Below, one piece after another: positions 52,970 through 61,414 of a DNA stretch of 64,000 bases. Both the position numbers and the translations under genes were made by a program. Source of the stretch: Novosphingobium silvae (GTDB lineage Bacteria > Pseudomonadota > Alphaproteobacteria > Sphingomonadales > Sphingomonadaceae); contig NZ_WVTD01000010.1 in the NCBI RefSeq assembly GCF_009856825.1, positions 62,001 to 126,000 on the forward strand. Direction: 5' to 3'. The notes under the pieces are model-generated. The model searched no databases, was not told the DNA's origin, and worked only from the letters and a program-made list of their open reading frames with translations. The number at the start of each line of letters is the position of its first letter. Positions within the stretch are counted from its first letter, which is position 1.

Positions 52970-54814
52970 ATGACCTGCCAGAAGACCAACGTACCGGCAC
53001 CTGGGGAGCTCGACATCCCGGCGCTGAAGGCCAAGTACCTGGCCGAGCGGGACAAGCGCCTGCGCCGCGAAGGCGGGGAGCAGTACGTGCGGCCGACCGG
53101 CGACTTCTCCGATAACTACGCACACGATCCCTTCACACCGCTCGCCGAACGTGCGCCACTGGTCGAGCATATCGACGTGGCCATCCTCGGCGCCGGCTTC
53201 TCCGGCATCCTCGCGGGATACCATCTACGCCAGCAGGGCGTGACGGGCGTGCGCAACATCGACCATGCGGGTGGCTTCGGCGGCGTGTGGTACTGGAACC
53301 GCTACCCCGGCGTGCAGTGCGACAACGACGCCTACTGCTATCTCCCGCTGCTCGAGGAAACGGGCTTCATGCCCTCCAAGAAGTTCTCGGACGGCTGGGA
53401 GATCCAGGCCTATTGCCAGAAGATGGCCGAGGATTTCGGCCTGGCCGACAGGGCGCTGTTCCACACCCTCGTCGAAAGCATCACCTGGGACGACGGCGCC
53501 AGGCGCTGGCATGTGAAGACCAATCGAGGCGACGACATCCGCGCGCGGTTCGTGGTCATGGCGGGCGGCGTGATGAACATGCCCAAGCTGCCCGGCATTC
53601 CCGGCATCCATGATTTCAAGGGGAAGATGTTCCACACCAGCCGGTGGGAGCATGACTATACCGGCGGTTCGTGGACCAATCCCGTGCTCGACAGGCTGAA
53701 GGACAAGCGCGTCGCCATCGTCGGCACCGGCGCGACTTCGGTGCAGGCAGTGCCTTTCCTCGGCAAGTATGCCAGGCAGCTCTACGTCCTGCAGCGCACC
53801 CCTTCCAACATCGACGAGCGGCCGAACCCGCCTACCGATCCCGACTGGGCCGCCTCGCTCAAGCCCGGCTGGCAGCAGGAGCGCATGGCGAACTTCCACC
53901 GGGGCGCGCAGCAGTTCTTCCTGCCCGGCGAGCCCGACCTGATCTGCGACATCTGGACCGAGATCAGCCGCAACCTCAACCTGGAGCTGGAGGCTGACGG
54001 CTTCCCCGAACTCGGCATCGAGGAGCTGATGGCACGCCGCGAAGTCGTCGACTTCCAGGTGATGGAGCGCCTTCGCCGCCGCGTCGATTCGATCGTTAAG
54101 GACAGGCAGACAGCCGAGATCCTGAAGCCGTGGTTCCGCTTCATGTGCAAGCGGCCGCTGTCCAACAACGACTACTACCCCACTTTCAACCAGCCCAACG
54201 TCAAGGTGATCGACGTCTCGCCCACGCAAGGCGTCGAGCGTATGACCGAGAAGGGCTTCGTCGCAGACGGCGTGGAACACGAAGTGGACCTCATGATCTT
54301 CGCCTCGGGCTTCGAAGTGACGTCCGACCTCAAGCGCCGCTGGGGCATCGACACGGTTGAGGGCGAGAACGGCCTGTCCATCTACGATCACTGGGCGAAC
54401 GGGCCATCGACGCTCCACGGCGTGACAACGGACAAGTTCCCGGGCATGTTCTACATGGGCTATATCCAGGGTGCCACGAACTCGAGCACAACGGAGCAGT
54501 TCGGCCGCCAGGCCGAGCACCTCGCCTTCATGATCGGCGAGACCATGCGGCGCGGCGCGGACAAGTTCGCGGCCACGGCGGAAGGCGTGGCGGCCTACGT
54601 CCAGCACTGTCGCGAGAACGAGGTCGATATGTCCGAGTTCCAGCAGGGCTGCACGCCCAGCTATTTCAACAACGAAGGCGACAAGGAACTGAAGTGGGCC
54701 CTGTTCAAGGGCTACATTCCCGGCTGGGATGCCTGGCGCGACATGCTCGCCGACTGGCGCAGGAACCCCGACCTGCCGGGCGTGGCGTTCGAGGCGCGCG
54801 AAACCGTCGGCTGA
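52970..54814 (+). CDS. Baeyer-Villiger-type flavin monooxygenase
   Basis: The 614-residue protein is a class B flavoprotein. VAILGAGFSGILAGYHLRQ near residue 67 binds FAD, and GVWYWNRYPGVQCDNDAYCY is the cyclohexanone-monooxygenase-type stretch. FKGKMFHTSRWEHD matches the BVMO fingerprint FxGxxxHxxxW. VGTGATSVQ binds NADPH. It inserts oxygen next to a carbonyl to give an ester or lactone. The long N-terminal extension (about 60 residues before the FAD site) is like those of large ketone monooxygenases. It follows an SDR gene and a palindromic operator. Confidence 0.92.
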   Translation: MTCQKTNVPAPGELDIPALKAKYLAERDKRLRREGGEQYVRPTGDFSDNYAHDPFTPLAERAPLVEHIDVAILGAGFSGILAGYHLRQQGVTGVRNIDHAGGFGGVWYWNRYPGVQCDNDAYCYLPLLEETGFMPSKKFSDGWEIQAYCQKMAEDFGLADRALFHTLVESITWDDGARRWHVKTNRGDDIRARFVVMAGGVMNMPKLPGIPGIHDFKGKMFHTSRWEHDYTGGSWTNPVLDRLKDKRVAIVGTGATSVQAVPFLGKYARQLYVLQRTPSNIDERPNPPTDPDWAASLKPGWQQERMANFHRGAQQFFLPGEPDLICDIWTEISRNLNLELEADGFPELGIEELMARREVVDFQVMERLRRRVDSIVKDRQTAEILKPWFRFMCKRPLSNNDYYPTFNQPNVKVIDVSPTQGVERMTEKGFVADGVEHEVDLMIFASGFEVTSDLKRRWGIDTVEGENGLSIYDHWANGPSTLHGVTTDKFPGMFYMGYIQGATNSSTTEQFGRQAEHLAFMIGETMRRGADKFAATAEGVAAYVQHCRENEVDMSEFQQGCTPSYFNNEGDKELKWALFKGYIPGWDAWRDMLADWRRNPDLPGVAFEARETVG

Positions 54815-54866
54815 GGCTCATGGGCTCCGGAGGAGGAAGGGGACGACAGGTCCTTCCTTCCGAACC

Positions 54867-55142
54867 TCACCCGCCGCCGAACCGCTCCGCCTGCGGCGCC
54901 GTCAGGTTTTCCGAGAACGCCGGCGAAAGCTTGCGCTCCAGCTTGCGGCAGCGGTCTGCCTGATCGATCAGAGCGCGGGCAATGTCGCGCAGGGCCCCGG
55001 CGTCCAATTCCTCCTCGCCAGTCAGCCACTTGCGCAGGGCCGGTTCCTCCGTGCCGAGGATGCGGGCAGTGGCGCGCTGCCCGCCCAGCGCCTCGACCGC
55101 CTGCGTGAAAAGCGCGAGCTGGACCATCGGATCTTGCGGCAT
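54867..55142 (-). CDS. Small helical protein, possible helix-turn-helix
   Basis: The 91-residue frame from ATG 55142 reads QLALFTQAVEALGGQRATARILGTEEPALRKW in three parts, which looks like a short HTH (ALGGQRATARILG then EPALRKWLTG) and a charged helix (DQADRCRKLERK) after it. No family was identified. The gap to the next gene upstream (55283) is 140 bp and featureless. It may be a small regulator, but the evidence is only the helix pattern and coding-like composition. Confidence 0.5.
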   Translation of the reverse strand: MPQDPMVQLALFTQAVEALGGQRATARILGTEEPALRKWLTGEEELDAGALRDIARALIDQADRCRKLERKLSPAFSENLTAPQAERFGGG

Positions 55143-55282
55143 CGTATCGGGGCTTTCTGTCGGAGTCCGGCATCCCGAAACCAAACGCTTCGAGTGAACC
55201 TCGCGCATACGCTCCCGCACGGCTGCCACGTCAAGGGATCGTTGCCCGCCATCACCCGTTGGGATCGCGACCGGGCTTGTCC

Positions 55283-55582
55283 CTAATGTCGCAAGAAGCG
55301 TGCGAACGGATAGATGACTGCCGAGACAACCACCGGAAGCAGCAACACACCGGCAGCGAAATAGATGACCAGCCCTGCCGCCATGTCCGAACTGTGGTGG
55401 TAGTCGGCCGCCGCCATTTCGTTCGTGACGGCGCGGTAAACCCAACCGAACGCGATCAGCATGATTGCGCCCGCCCCAAGCAGGACGCGCCCCTTCCTCT
55501 GCCACGCAAGCCAGCCGAACAGGCTAACCCAGCCAATGTATGCGCCCAAGATAACAAATCCTATCGCAGACCTCGTTAGCAA
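55283..55582 (-). CDS. Small membrane protein, hypothetical
   Basis: The 99-residue protein has three hydrophobic helices (about residues 7-27, 34-50 and 66-93) joined by a short loop with DYHHSSDM. No family was recognised. It has somewhat lower GC than its neighbours. It sits 30 bp downstream of the enoyl-CoA hydratase gene in the same direction and could be carried at the end of that operon. Confidence 0.6.
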   Translation of the reverse strand: MLTRSAIGFVILGAYIGWVSLFGWLAWQRKGRVLLGAGAIMLIAFGWVYRAVTNEMAAADYHHSSDMAAGLVIYFAAGVLLLPVVVSAVIYPFARFLRH

Positions 55583-55612
55583 TGTGCCGTGCCTTCCGAC
55601 ATCTGGCGATCC

Positions 55613-56380
55613 CTACCGCCCCCTCCACACCGGCTTGCGCTTTTCCGCGAAGGCGCGCGGGCCTTCCTGCGCATCGTGCGAGTTGTAGGCGTGTTCGTGC
55701 GCGGCGCGCGCTGCGGCGAGCGCGGCGGAGCGGCCCATCTCGGTGGAGAGCATCACCGTCTCGCGCGCGGCCCTGACCGACAGCGGCGCCCCTTCCAGCA
55801 CTTCCTGCGCCAGCGTGATGGCCACTTCCAGCACCATCCCCGGCTCGGCAAGGCGATTGACGAGGCCGATCTCGTAGGCACGCGCGGCCGCGATCGGCCT
55901 GCCGGTAAGGACGATTTCCATGAAGATGCGCTGCCCAATCATGTGGATCAGCGGCGCCGCCCAGGGGCTGCCGCGTCCGACCCTGACCTCGGTGATGGCG
56001 AACTTCGCGCTGGTGGAGGCAACGCACAGGTCGCAGGCCTGCGCGATCATCCAGCCGCCTGCAAAGGCCACACCGTTGACGGCCGCGATGGTGGGCTTCG
56101 ATAGCTCTATCGTGTCGTAGGGCAGCGCGTACATGTCGCGCGGAGGGACCGCCATGCCGGTGTGGACCATCTCCTTGAGATCACCACCCGCGCAGAAGGC
56201 CTTGTCGCCGCTGGCCGTGAGGATGGCGATACGCGAGCCCTCGTCCGCCTCTAACCGCGCCCACGCCGCGCGCAACCCTTCCCGGACTTCGCGGGTGAGG
56301 GCATTGCGCTGGTCCGGGCGGTCGATGGTGATGACGGCGATGCCGTCCGGGCGGGCGTCATACAGGACAGCGTCGGTCAT
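55613..56380 (-). CDS. Enoyl-CoA hydratase/isomerase family protein
   Basis: The 255-residue crotonase-fold protein has GDKAFCAGGDLKEMVHTG near residue 55 for the first oxyanion loop and VNGVAFAGGWMIAQACDLCV near 98 for the second. The catalytic Glu may be in FAITEVRVGRG. It should hydrate or isomerise an unsaturated CoA ester. It is downstream of the CoA-transferase and CitE-like lyase genes in the same direction. Confidence 0.88.
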   Translation of the reverse strand: MTDAVLYDARPDGIAVITIDRPDQRNALTREVREGLRAAWARLEADEGSRIAILTASGDKAFCAGGDLKEMVHTGMAVPPRDMYALPYDTIELSKPTIAAVNGVAFAGGWMIAQACDLCVASTSAKFAITEVRVGRGSPWAAPLIHMIGQRIFMEIVLTGRPIAAARAYEIGLVNRLAEPGMVLEVAITLAQEVLEGAPLSVRAARETVMLSTEMGRSAALAAARAAHEHAYNSHDAQEGPRAFAEKRKPVWRGR

Positions 56381-56431
56381 TGGCAGGCTCCGATGATTTA
56401 ACGTCGAGGCGCGGAGACGCGGAAATCACCG

Positions 56432-57691
56432 TCAGAATCCCCGCCGGGCGATCTCGAACGCCGTCCGGTCGAGGTCCTCGCGGAAGTCCGGATGCGCCAC
56501 GGCAACAAGTCGACGCGCACGTTCGGCGAGCGTCTGCCCCTTGAGCCGGGCCGCGCCGAACTCGGTCACGACCACGTCAACCTCGCTGCGTGCGCTGGTG
56601 ACCGGACCGGACAGCGTCGGAACGATCTTGCTCAAGGTCCCGCCCTTGGCGGTCGAGGCGAGCACCATGAGCGAGGCCCCTCCCGGCGATCGGGCGCCCG
56701 CGCGCACGAAGTCCACCTGCCCGCCAGTGCCGCCCAGATAGGCCGCGCCTGACTGCTCGGCATTGACCTGCCCGGTGAGGTCCACTTCCAGCGCGGAATT
56801 GATGGTGACAAGCCGCGACAGCCGGCCCAGCACGCCGGCGTCGTGGGTGTAGCTGGTGGGCGTCATGTGAATCGCCGGGTTCTCGTGCGCCCAGTCATAC
56901 AGCCGACGCGTGCCGATCAGGGCGCCGTTGATCGAGACGCCCCGGTCGATCTCCTTCCTCGCATTGGTGAGCACGCCGGCCTCGGCAAGGTCGACCAGCC
57001 CGTCGCCCAGCATGCCCGAATGGACCCCGAGGTCGCGCCGGTCATGCAGCAGGCGCAGGATCGCGTCGGGCACTGCACCGACCCCGGTCTGGATGACGCA
57101 GCCGTCCCCGATGAACTCGGCGCAGAGCCGGGCGATGGCCTTGTCGGTAGGAGTGATCTTCGAAGGCGCGACTTCGACCGGGGGGCGGGAGACCTTCACC
57201 GCCACGTCGATGGCGCTGCCCGGGATCGTCTCGCCAGGCACGAAAGGCACCTGCTCGTTAACTTCGGCGATTACGACGCGTGCCTTGTCCACGGCGGCTC
57301 GCACGTAGTCGGAAACGAGGCCGCAGGAATGATTCCCCTTCGCGTCCGCGGGGCTGACCTGGATCATCGCCACATCGCAGGGCATGACGCCCGCGGTGAC
57401 GAGCGGCGCGACCTGGCTGACGTGGACAGGCACGACGTCGAGCAGGTTCGCCTTCGTCATTGACCGCAGCGCGCCGATGGCCCCCATCGACGAGAGGCGG
57501 AAGGCGGCGGCGCTCTCGGGCGTGAACAGGCCGGAGAAGCTGGTGGCGATGAAGGCCTTCAGATCGCCGATAGTCGCGCCCTGTTCGACCAGCGCCTCGA
57601 CCAGCGTAATCGGCTCGCCGCAGGCCTGGCCGAAGACGATGTGATCGCCGGGGCGAAAGTATCGGGTGAGGTCGAGGCCTTCGGGGCTCAC
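56432..57691 (-). CDS. Acetyl-CoA hydrolase/transferase family (Cat2/4-hydroxybutyrate CoA-transferase type)
   Basis: The 419-residue class I CoA-transferase relative has VFGQACGEPITLVEALVEQG at the start and ARVVIAEVNEQVPFVPG, the EVN stretch, near residue 140. GDGCVIQTGVGAVPDAI and FVRAGARSPGG follow. It moves CoA from an acyl-CoA to an organic acid. It starts at GTG 57691, overlapping the stop of the CitE-like lyase gene by 4 nt (GTGA), so the two are made together. RipA-type itaconate CoA-transferases belong to this family, but that function is not shown here. Confidence 0.85.
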   Translation of the reverse strand: MSPEGLDLTRYFRPGDHIVFGQACGEPITLVEALVEQGATIGDLKAFIATSFSGLFTPESAAAFRLSSMGAIGALRSMTKANLLDVVPVHVSQVAPLVTAGVMPCDVAMIQVSPADAKGNHSCGLVSDYVRAAVDKARVVIAEVNEQVPFVPGETIPGSAIDVAVKVSRPPVEVAPSKITPTDKAIARLCAEFIGDGCVIQTGVGAVPDAILRLLHDRRDLGVHSGMLGDGLVDLAEAGVLTNARKEIDRGVSINGALIGTRRLYDWAHENPAIHMTPTSYTHDAGVLGRLSRLVTINSALEVDLTGQVNAEQSGAAYLGGTGGQVDFVRAGARSPGGASLMVLASTAKGGTLSKIVPTLSGPVTSARSEVDVVVTEFGAARLKGQTLAERARRLVAVAHPDFREDLDRTAFEIARRGF

Positions 57692-58593
57692 AGCTTGCCG
57701 GCCTGCCGCAGCAGCCGCTCGGCGCGGGCAAGGTACGGGCGGTCGAGCATGCCGCCCTTCCAGCCGATTGCGCCGACGCCCGGGTTGGCGGCGAAAACGT
57801 CGACGATCTCCTGCGCCACCGCGACCTCGGCCTCGGTGGGGGTGAAGGCGGCGTTGATCACCGGCACTTGCGCTGGATGGATCGCCATCATGCCACGGAA
57901 GCCATCGCGGCGGACCTTCTCGGCCCGGAGGCGCAGGGCGTCCAGATCCCTGAAGTCGGCGCTGATCGTCTCGATCGCGGTGACCCCCGCCGTCGCGGCG
58001 CCGAGCACGGTAAGGCTGCGCGCCAGCTCATAGGTGAAGGAGTAGGACCCGTCCTCGGTGCGGTTGGACGAGGCACCAATCGAATCGGCGAGGTCCTCCG
58101 CTCCCCAGGTCAGCGCCACCAGCCGGGGCGCGCCCTTGTAGGTGCCGGTGTGGAACATGCCCTCCGCCGTCTCGGTGATGAGCACGATCACGGGGGTGGA
58201 ACCCTCCTCGATGCCGTTCGCCACCTCCAGCGCGGAGAGGCAATGGTCGAGCTTTTCCACTTCGGCGCGGCTGTAAACCTTGGGCAGCATGATGCCGCCG
58301 GGGTGCGCGGGAATGATCGCGGCAAGGTCATGCAGAGTGTGTGGGCCGTCGAACGGGTTGATGCGTACCCAGAGGCGCCCGCGCTGCTCGGGGTGGGCCT
58401 TGACGAAGTCATGCACCATCGGGCGTGCGGCCGCTTTTGCATCGGGCGCGACGGCGTCCTCGAGATCGATGAGCACGATGTCGGCCTCGCCCTCCATCGC
58501 CTTGGCCATCTTCTTTTCGCTGTCGCCCGGGGCGAACAGCCAGGAGCGGGCGGTTGAAGGCTGGTGGCGGGGTGGCTGTTGATCGAACGGCAT
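57688..58593 (-). CDS. HpcH/HpaI-CitE-like CoA-ester lyase
   Basis: The 301-residue TIM-barrel protein matches CitE-like lyases: RSWLFAPGDSEKKMAKAME, VLIDLEDAVAPDAKAAAR with the metal-binding acid, RINPFDGPHTLHD, VLITETAEGMFHTGTYKG, and GMMAIHPAQVPVINAAF. Such enzymes cleave malyl-, citramalyl- or related CoA esters. ATG 58593 is used; TTG 58599 with AGGG before it is possible. Paired with a CoA-transferase and an enoyl-CoA hydratase it could form a short cleavage pathway. Confidence 0.85.
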   Translation of the reverse strand: MPFDQQPPRHQPSTARSWLFAPGDSEKKMAKAMEGEADIVLIDLEDAVAPDAKAAARPMVHDFVKAHPEQRGRLWVRINPFDGPHTLHDLAAIIPAHPGGIMLPKVYSRAEVEKLDHCLSALEVANGIEEGSTPVIVLITETAEGMFHTGTYKGAPRLVALTWGAEDLADSIGASSNRTEDGSYSFTYELARSLTVLGAATAGVTAIETISADFRDLDALRLRAEKVRRDGFRGMMAIHPAQVPVINAAFTPTEAEVAVAQEIVDVFAANPGVGAIGWKGGMLDRPYLARAERLLRQAGKL

Positions 58594-58738
58594 CTGCAAT
58601 AAGTCCCTGTACCTCGTCGCCGCCCGCGCAGGCAGCGCCTCGCTTTGTGTTCACCCGCCCCCTGAGGCGTGGATTGCTGTCGTCCTTGGTTGGCGGTCGA
58701 TTGCCACGGGTCAAGTGCAGGACGATCGGCTGCCGCTC

Positions 58739-59905
58739 TCAATACGACCTCGGCAGTTCCAAAACCCTCTCGGCGATGTAGTTCATGATCTGGTGCGGAC
58801 TGACGGGCGCGATGCGAGGGATCATCACTTCGCGCAGGTATCGCTCGACATGGTACTCCTGCGCATAGCCCATGCCCCCCATCGACATGACGGCGGTCTG
58901 GCATGCCTCGAACCCGGCTTCGGCAGCGAGATACTTGGCGGTGTTCGCCTCCACCCCGCAGTCGAGCCCCTGGTCGAACATGGTCGCGGCCTTGAACACC
59001 ATGAGGCTGGCCGCCTCCACCTGCATCCACGCCTTGGCGAGCGGGTGCTGGATGCCCTGGTTCTGCCCGATCGGCCGCCCGAACACCACGCGCTCCTGCG
59101 CATACTTCGACGCCTTCTTGATGGCGACGCGGCCCAGCCCCGTCGCCTCCGCGCCGAGCAGCACGCGCTCGGGATTGAGACCCTGGAGCAGGATCTTGAA
59201 GCCCTGCCCCTCAGCGCCGATGCGGTCCTCTTCCGGGATGAACAGGTCGGTGATGAACAGCATGTTCGAGCCCACCGCGTGGCGACCCATCTTGGGGATC
59301 AGCTGGTGCTCGATATGCGCACGGTCGAGCTTCGTATAGAAGAGCGTCAGCCCCTCCGTCTTCTTTCTCACCTCTTCCAGCGGCGTGGTGCGCGCGATCA
59401 GCAGCATCCGGTCGGCGACGTGGGCGTTGGTGATCCAGATCTTCTCGCCGGTGACGCGGTAGCCGCCGGGCACCTTCTCGGCGCGGGTCTTGAGGCTGGT
59501 GGTGTCGAGGCCAGTGTTGGGCTCGGTCACCGCGAAGCACATCTTTTCCGCGCCCGAGAGGGTCGGCGGGATCATCCGCTGCTGCTGCTCCGCGGTGCCG
59601 AACAGCGCCACCGGCTCTAGCCCGAAGACCGGACCATGGATCGCCGAGGCCGCCGTCATGCCGCCCCCGCTCTCGGCCACGGCCTGCATCATTACTGCCG
59701 CCTCGGTGATGCCGAGCCCGGCGCCGCCCACCGCTTCGGGCATGGCGATCCCCAGCCACCCGGCCTCCGCCATCGACTTGTGAAACTCGGCCGGGAATTC
59801 GCCGCTGCGATCCCTTTCAAGCCAGTACTCGTCGGGAAACTGCGAGCAGTGCTTCAGGACCGCCTCGCGGATGTTCTGCTGATCCTGTGTGAGTGTGAAA
59901 TCCAC
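58739..59905 (-). CDS. Acyl-CoA dehydrogenase
   Basis: The 388-residue flavoprotein has the standard domains: LTQDQQNIREAVLKH, then CFAVTEPNTGLDTTSLKT for FAD binding, GEKIWITNAHVADRM, and AKAWMQVEAASLMVFKAA in the C-terminal helix bundle. The end GGMGYAQEYHVERYLREVMI holds the usual FAD-contact segment. It should form an alpha-beta double bond in an acyl-CoA. Its start is 171 bp from the divergent CaiB gene. Confidence 0.92.
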   Translation of the reverse strand: MDFTLTQDQQNIREAVLKHCSQFPDEYWLERDRSGEFPAEFHKSMAEAGWLGIAMPEAVGGAGLGITEAAVMMQAVAESGGGMTAASAIHGPVFGLEPVALFGTAEQQQRMIPPTLSGAEKMCFAVTEPNTGLDTTSLKTRAEKVPGGYRVTGEKIWITNAHVADRMLLIARTTPLEEVRKKTEGLTLFYTKLDRAHIEHQLIPKMGRHAVGSNMLFITDLFIPEEDRIGAEGQGFKILLQGLNPERVLLGAEATGLGRVAIKKASKYAQERVVFGRPIGQNQGIQHPLAKAWMQVEAASLMVFKAATMFDQGLDCGVEANTAKYLAAEAGFEACQTAVMSMGGMGYAQEYHVERYLREVMIPRIAPVSPHQIMNYIAERVLELPRSY

Positions 59906-59983
59906 CGCGCTCCAGTCCTTCTTCCCGGTCTTCGCCTCTGCCGAGGGCTTTTGGTGCTAACAGCGCGAGCCTCCAACGCCAAT

Positions 59984-60000
59984 GATATCGTTCACATATC
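59984..60000. promoter_or_regulatory. Inverted repeat between acyl-CoA dehydrogenase and CaiB genes
   Basis: GATAT (59984-59988) and ATATC (59996-60000) flank CGTTCAC in a divergent promoter region. It is short, so operator function is only possible. Confidence 0.3.
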
Positions 60001-60076
60001 GGCCCAGCGAACGGGAATGTGCATAGCTCTGTGCGCCGGCTTTCGATAACCTGCGTCTGAACGAGTGGAGAGCGAC

Positions 60077-61270
60077 ATGGCCGACAAGGCAGCACAGGGG
60101 CCCCTTTCGGGAATCCGCGTGATTGATCTGACGAGCGTGGTCTTCGGACCCTACGCCACGCAGATCATGGCCGACATGGGTGCCGAGGTGATCAAGGTTG
60201 AGCCTCCCGCAGGCGACAACACACGCTGGATCACGGCCGGTCCGGCGCCCGGCATGGGCGGCATCTACGTCAACGTGAACAGGGGCAAGCGCGGCGTCAT
60301 GCTGGACCTGCGGCAGGATGGGGATCGCGAGACGCTGCGCCGCCTGATTGCCACGGCCGACGTCTTCATCCACTCGATGCGAGGCAGCGCGATCGCCAAG
60401 CTCGGCTTCGGCTACGAGGCGGTCAGGGCCCTCCGTCCCGACATCGTCTACACCAACTGCTACGGTTACTCGCGTCGTGGGCCCGAGAGCGACAAGCCCG
60501 CCTACGACGACACCATTCAGGCCGAGTGCGGCATCCCTCACGTCCAGGGCCTGATGAACGGAGAGCCCGGCTACGTCGCCACGATCATGGCAGACAAGGT
60601 GGCGGGCCTGCATGCGCTCTACGCAACGATGATGGCGCTGTTCCACCGCGAGCGTACCGGCGGCCGCGGCAAGGGAGAGGGGCAGGAGGTGGAAGTCACC
60701 ATGTTCGAGGCGATGTCCTCTTTCATGCTGGTGGAGCACGCCAACGGCGCGATGTTCTCGCCGCCAACGACGCCCGCACATTACCACCGTGCGGTGGAGC
60801 ACAACCGTCGGCCCTACCGGACCAGTGACGGCTACGTTGCCGCGCTCGTCTACAACGACAAGCACTGGAGCGCCTTCATGGCCGCGATCGGCCCCTCGTG
60901 GGCGAGCGAGGAGTTTTCCACGCTGGAGAAGCGCGCGCAGCAGATCGGCAGGGTCTACGAACTGCTCGGCGAGACTTTCCTTACCCGCACCACCCAGGAA
61001 TGGCTCGACATCCTGGGTGCCCTGCACATTCCGTGCGCCCGCCTCCAATCCACCGACGCGCTGTTCGACAACGCGCAGCTGAACGCCATCGGCTTCTTCG
61101 AGGAGGTGGAAACCCCGCAGGGCCAGGTGCGGATGCCCGGCGTGCCGACGTGGTTCTCGGCAACGCCCGGCAAGGTGCGCGGCCCTGCACCCATGCTCGG
61201 CCAGGACAACCAAACGGTGCTGGCCGAACTCGAAAGCGTCGCCCCGGCGATGGTCAGCGAGTCTAAGTAA
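60077..61270 (+). CDS. CaiB/BaiF family (class III) CoA-transferase
   Basis: The 397-residue protein carries GIRVIDLTSVVFGPYATQIM, EVIKVEPPAGDNTRW, NRGKRGVMLDLR, and the likely nucleophile Asp144 in KPAYDDTIQAECG. This is the formyl-CoA-transferase family. GGAGAG lies 4 nt before the ATG at 60077. It is divergent from an acyl-CoA dehydrogenase gene. It is followed by a ThDP enzyme and an aldehyde dehydrogenase, so it may load a 2-hydroxy acid with CoA. That order also occurs with oxalyl-CoA decarboxylase. Confidence 0.9.
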   Translation: MADKAAQGPLSGIRVIDLTSVVFGPYATQIMADMGAEVIKVEPPAGDNTRWITAGPAPGMGGIYVNVNRGKRGVMLDLRQDGDRETLRRLIATADVFIHSMRGSAIAKLGFGYEAVRALRPDIVYTNCYGYSRRGPESDKPAYDDTIQAECGIPHVQGLMNGEPGYVATIMADKVAGLHALYATMMALFHRERTGGRGKGEGQEVEVTMFEAMSSFMLVEHANGAMFSPPTTPAHYHRAVEHNRRPYRTSDGYVAALVYNDKHWSAFMAAIGPSWASEEFSTLEKRAQQIGRVYELLGETFLTRTTQEWLDILGALHIPCARLQSTDALFDNAQLNAIGFFEEVETPQGQVRMPGVPTWFSATPGKVRGPAPMLGQDNQTVLAELESVAPAMVSESK

Positions 61271-61283
61271 ACAGCACTGTTGA
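61268..61283. promoter_or_regulatory. Second copy of the TGTTGA palindrome, upstream of the ThDP gene
   Basis: TAAACA-GCAC-TGTTGA differs from the copy at 52872 at one half-site base and one spacer base. It overlaps the CaiB stop codon and lies about 130 bp before the ThDP enzyme start. Confidence 0.45.
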
Positions 61284-61414
61284 TTTCGACTGACCCGTTG
61301 GAAAGGCTTGGGCTAACCACCTTCGCAAGCCCCACCCGCGAGCCCGGCCGATGCGCCACGACCGGGTAGAACACGCGGCAAGAAGACAACGGATCGGAAG
61401 AAAGGCTACCCACG

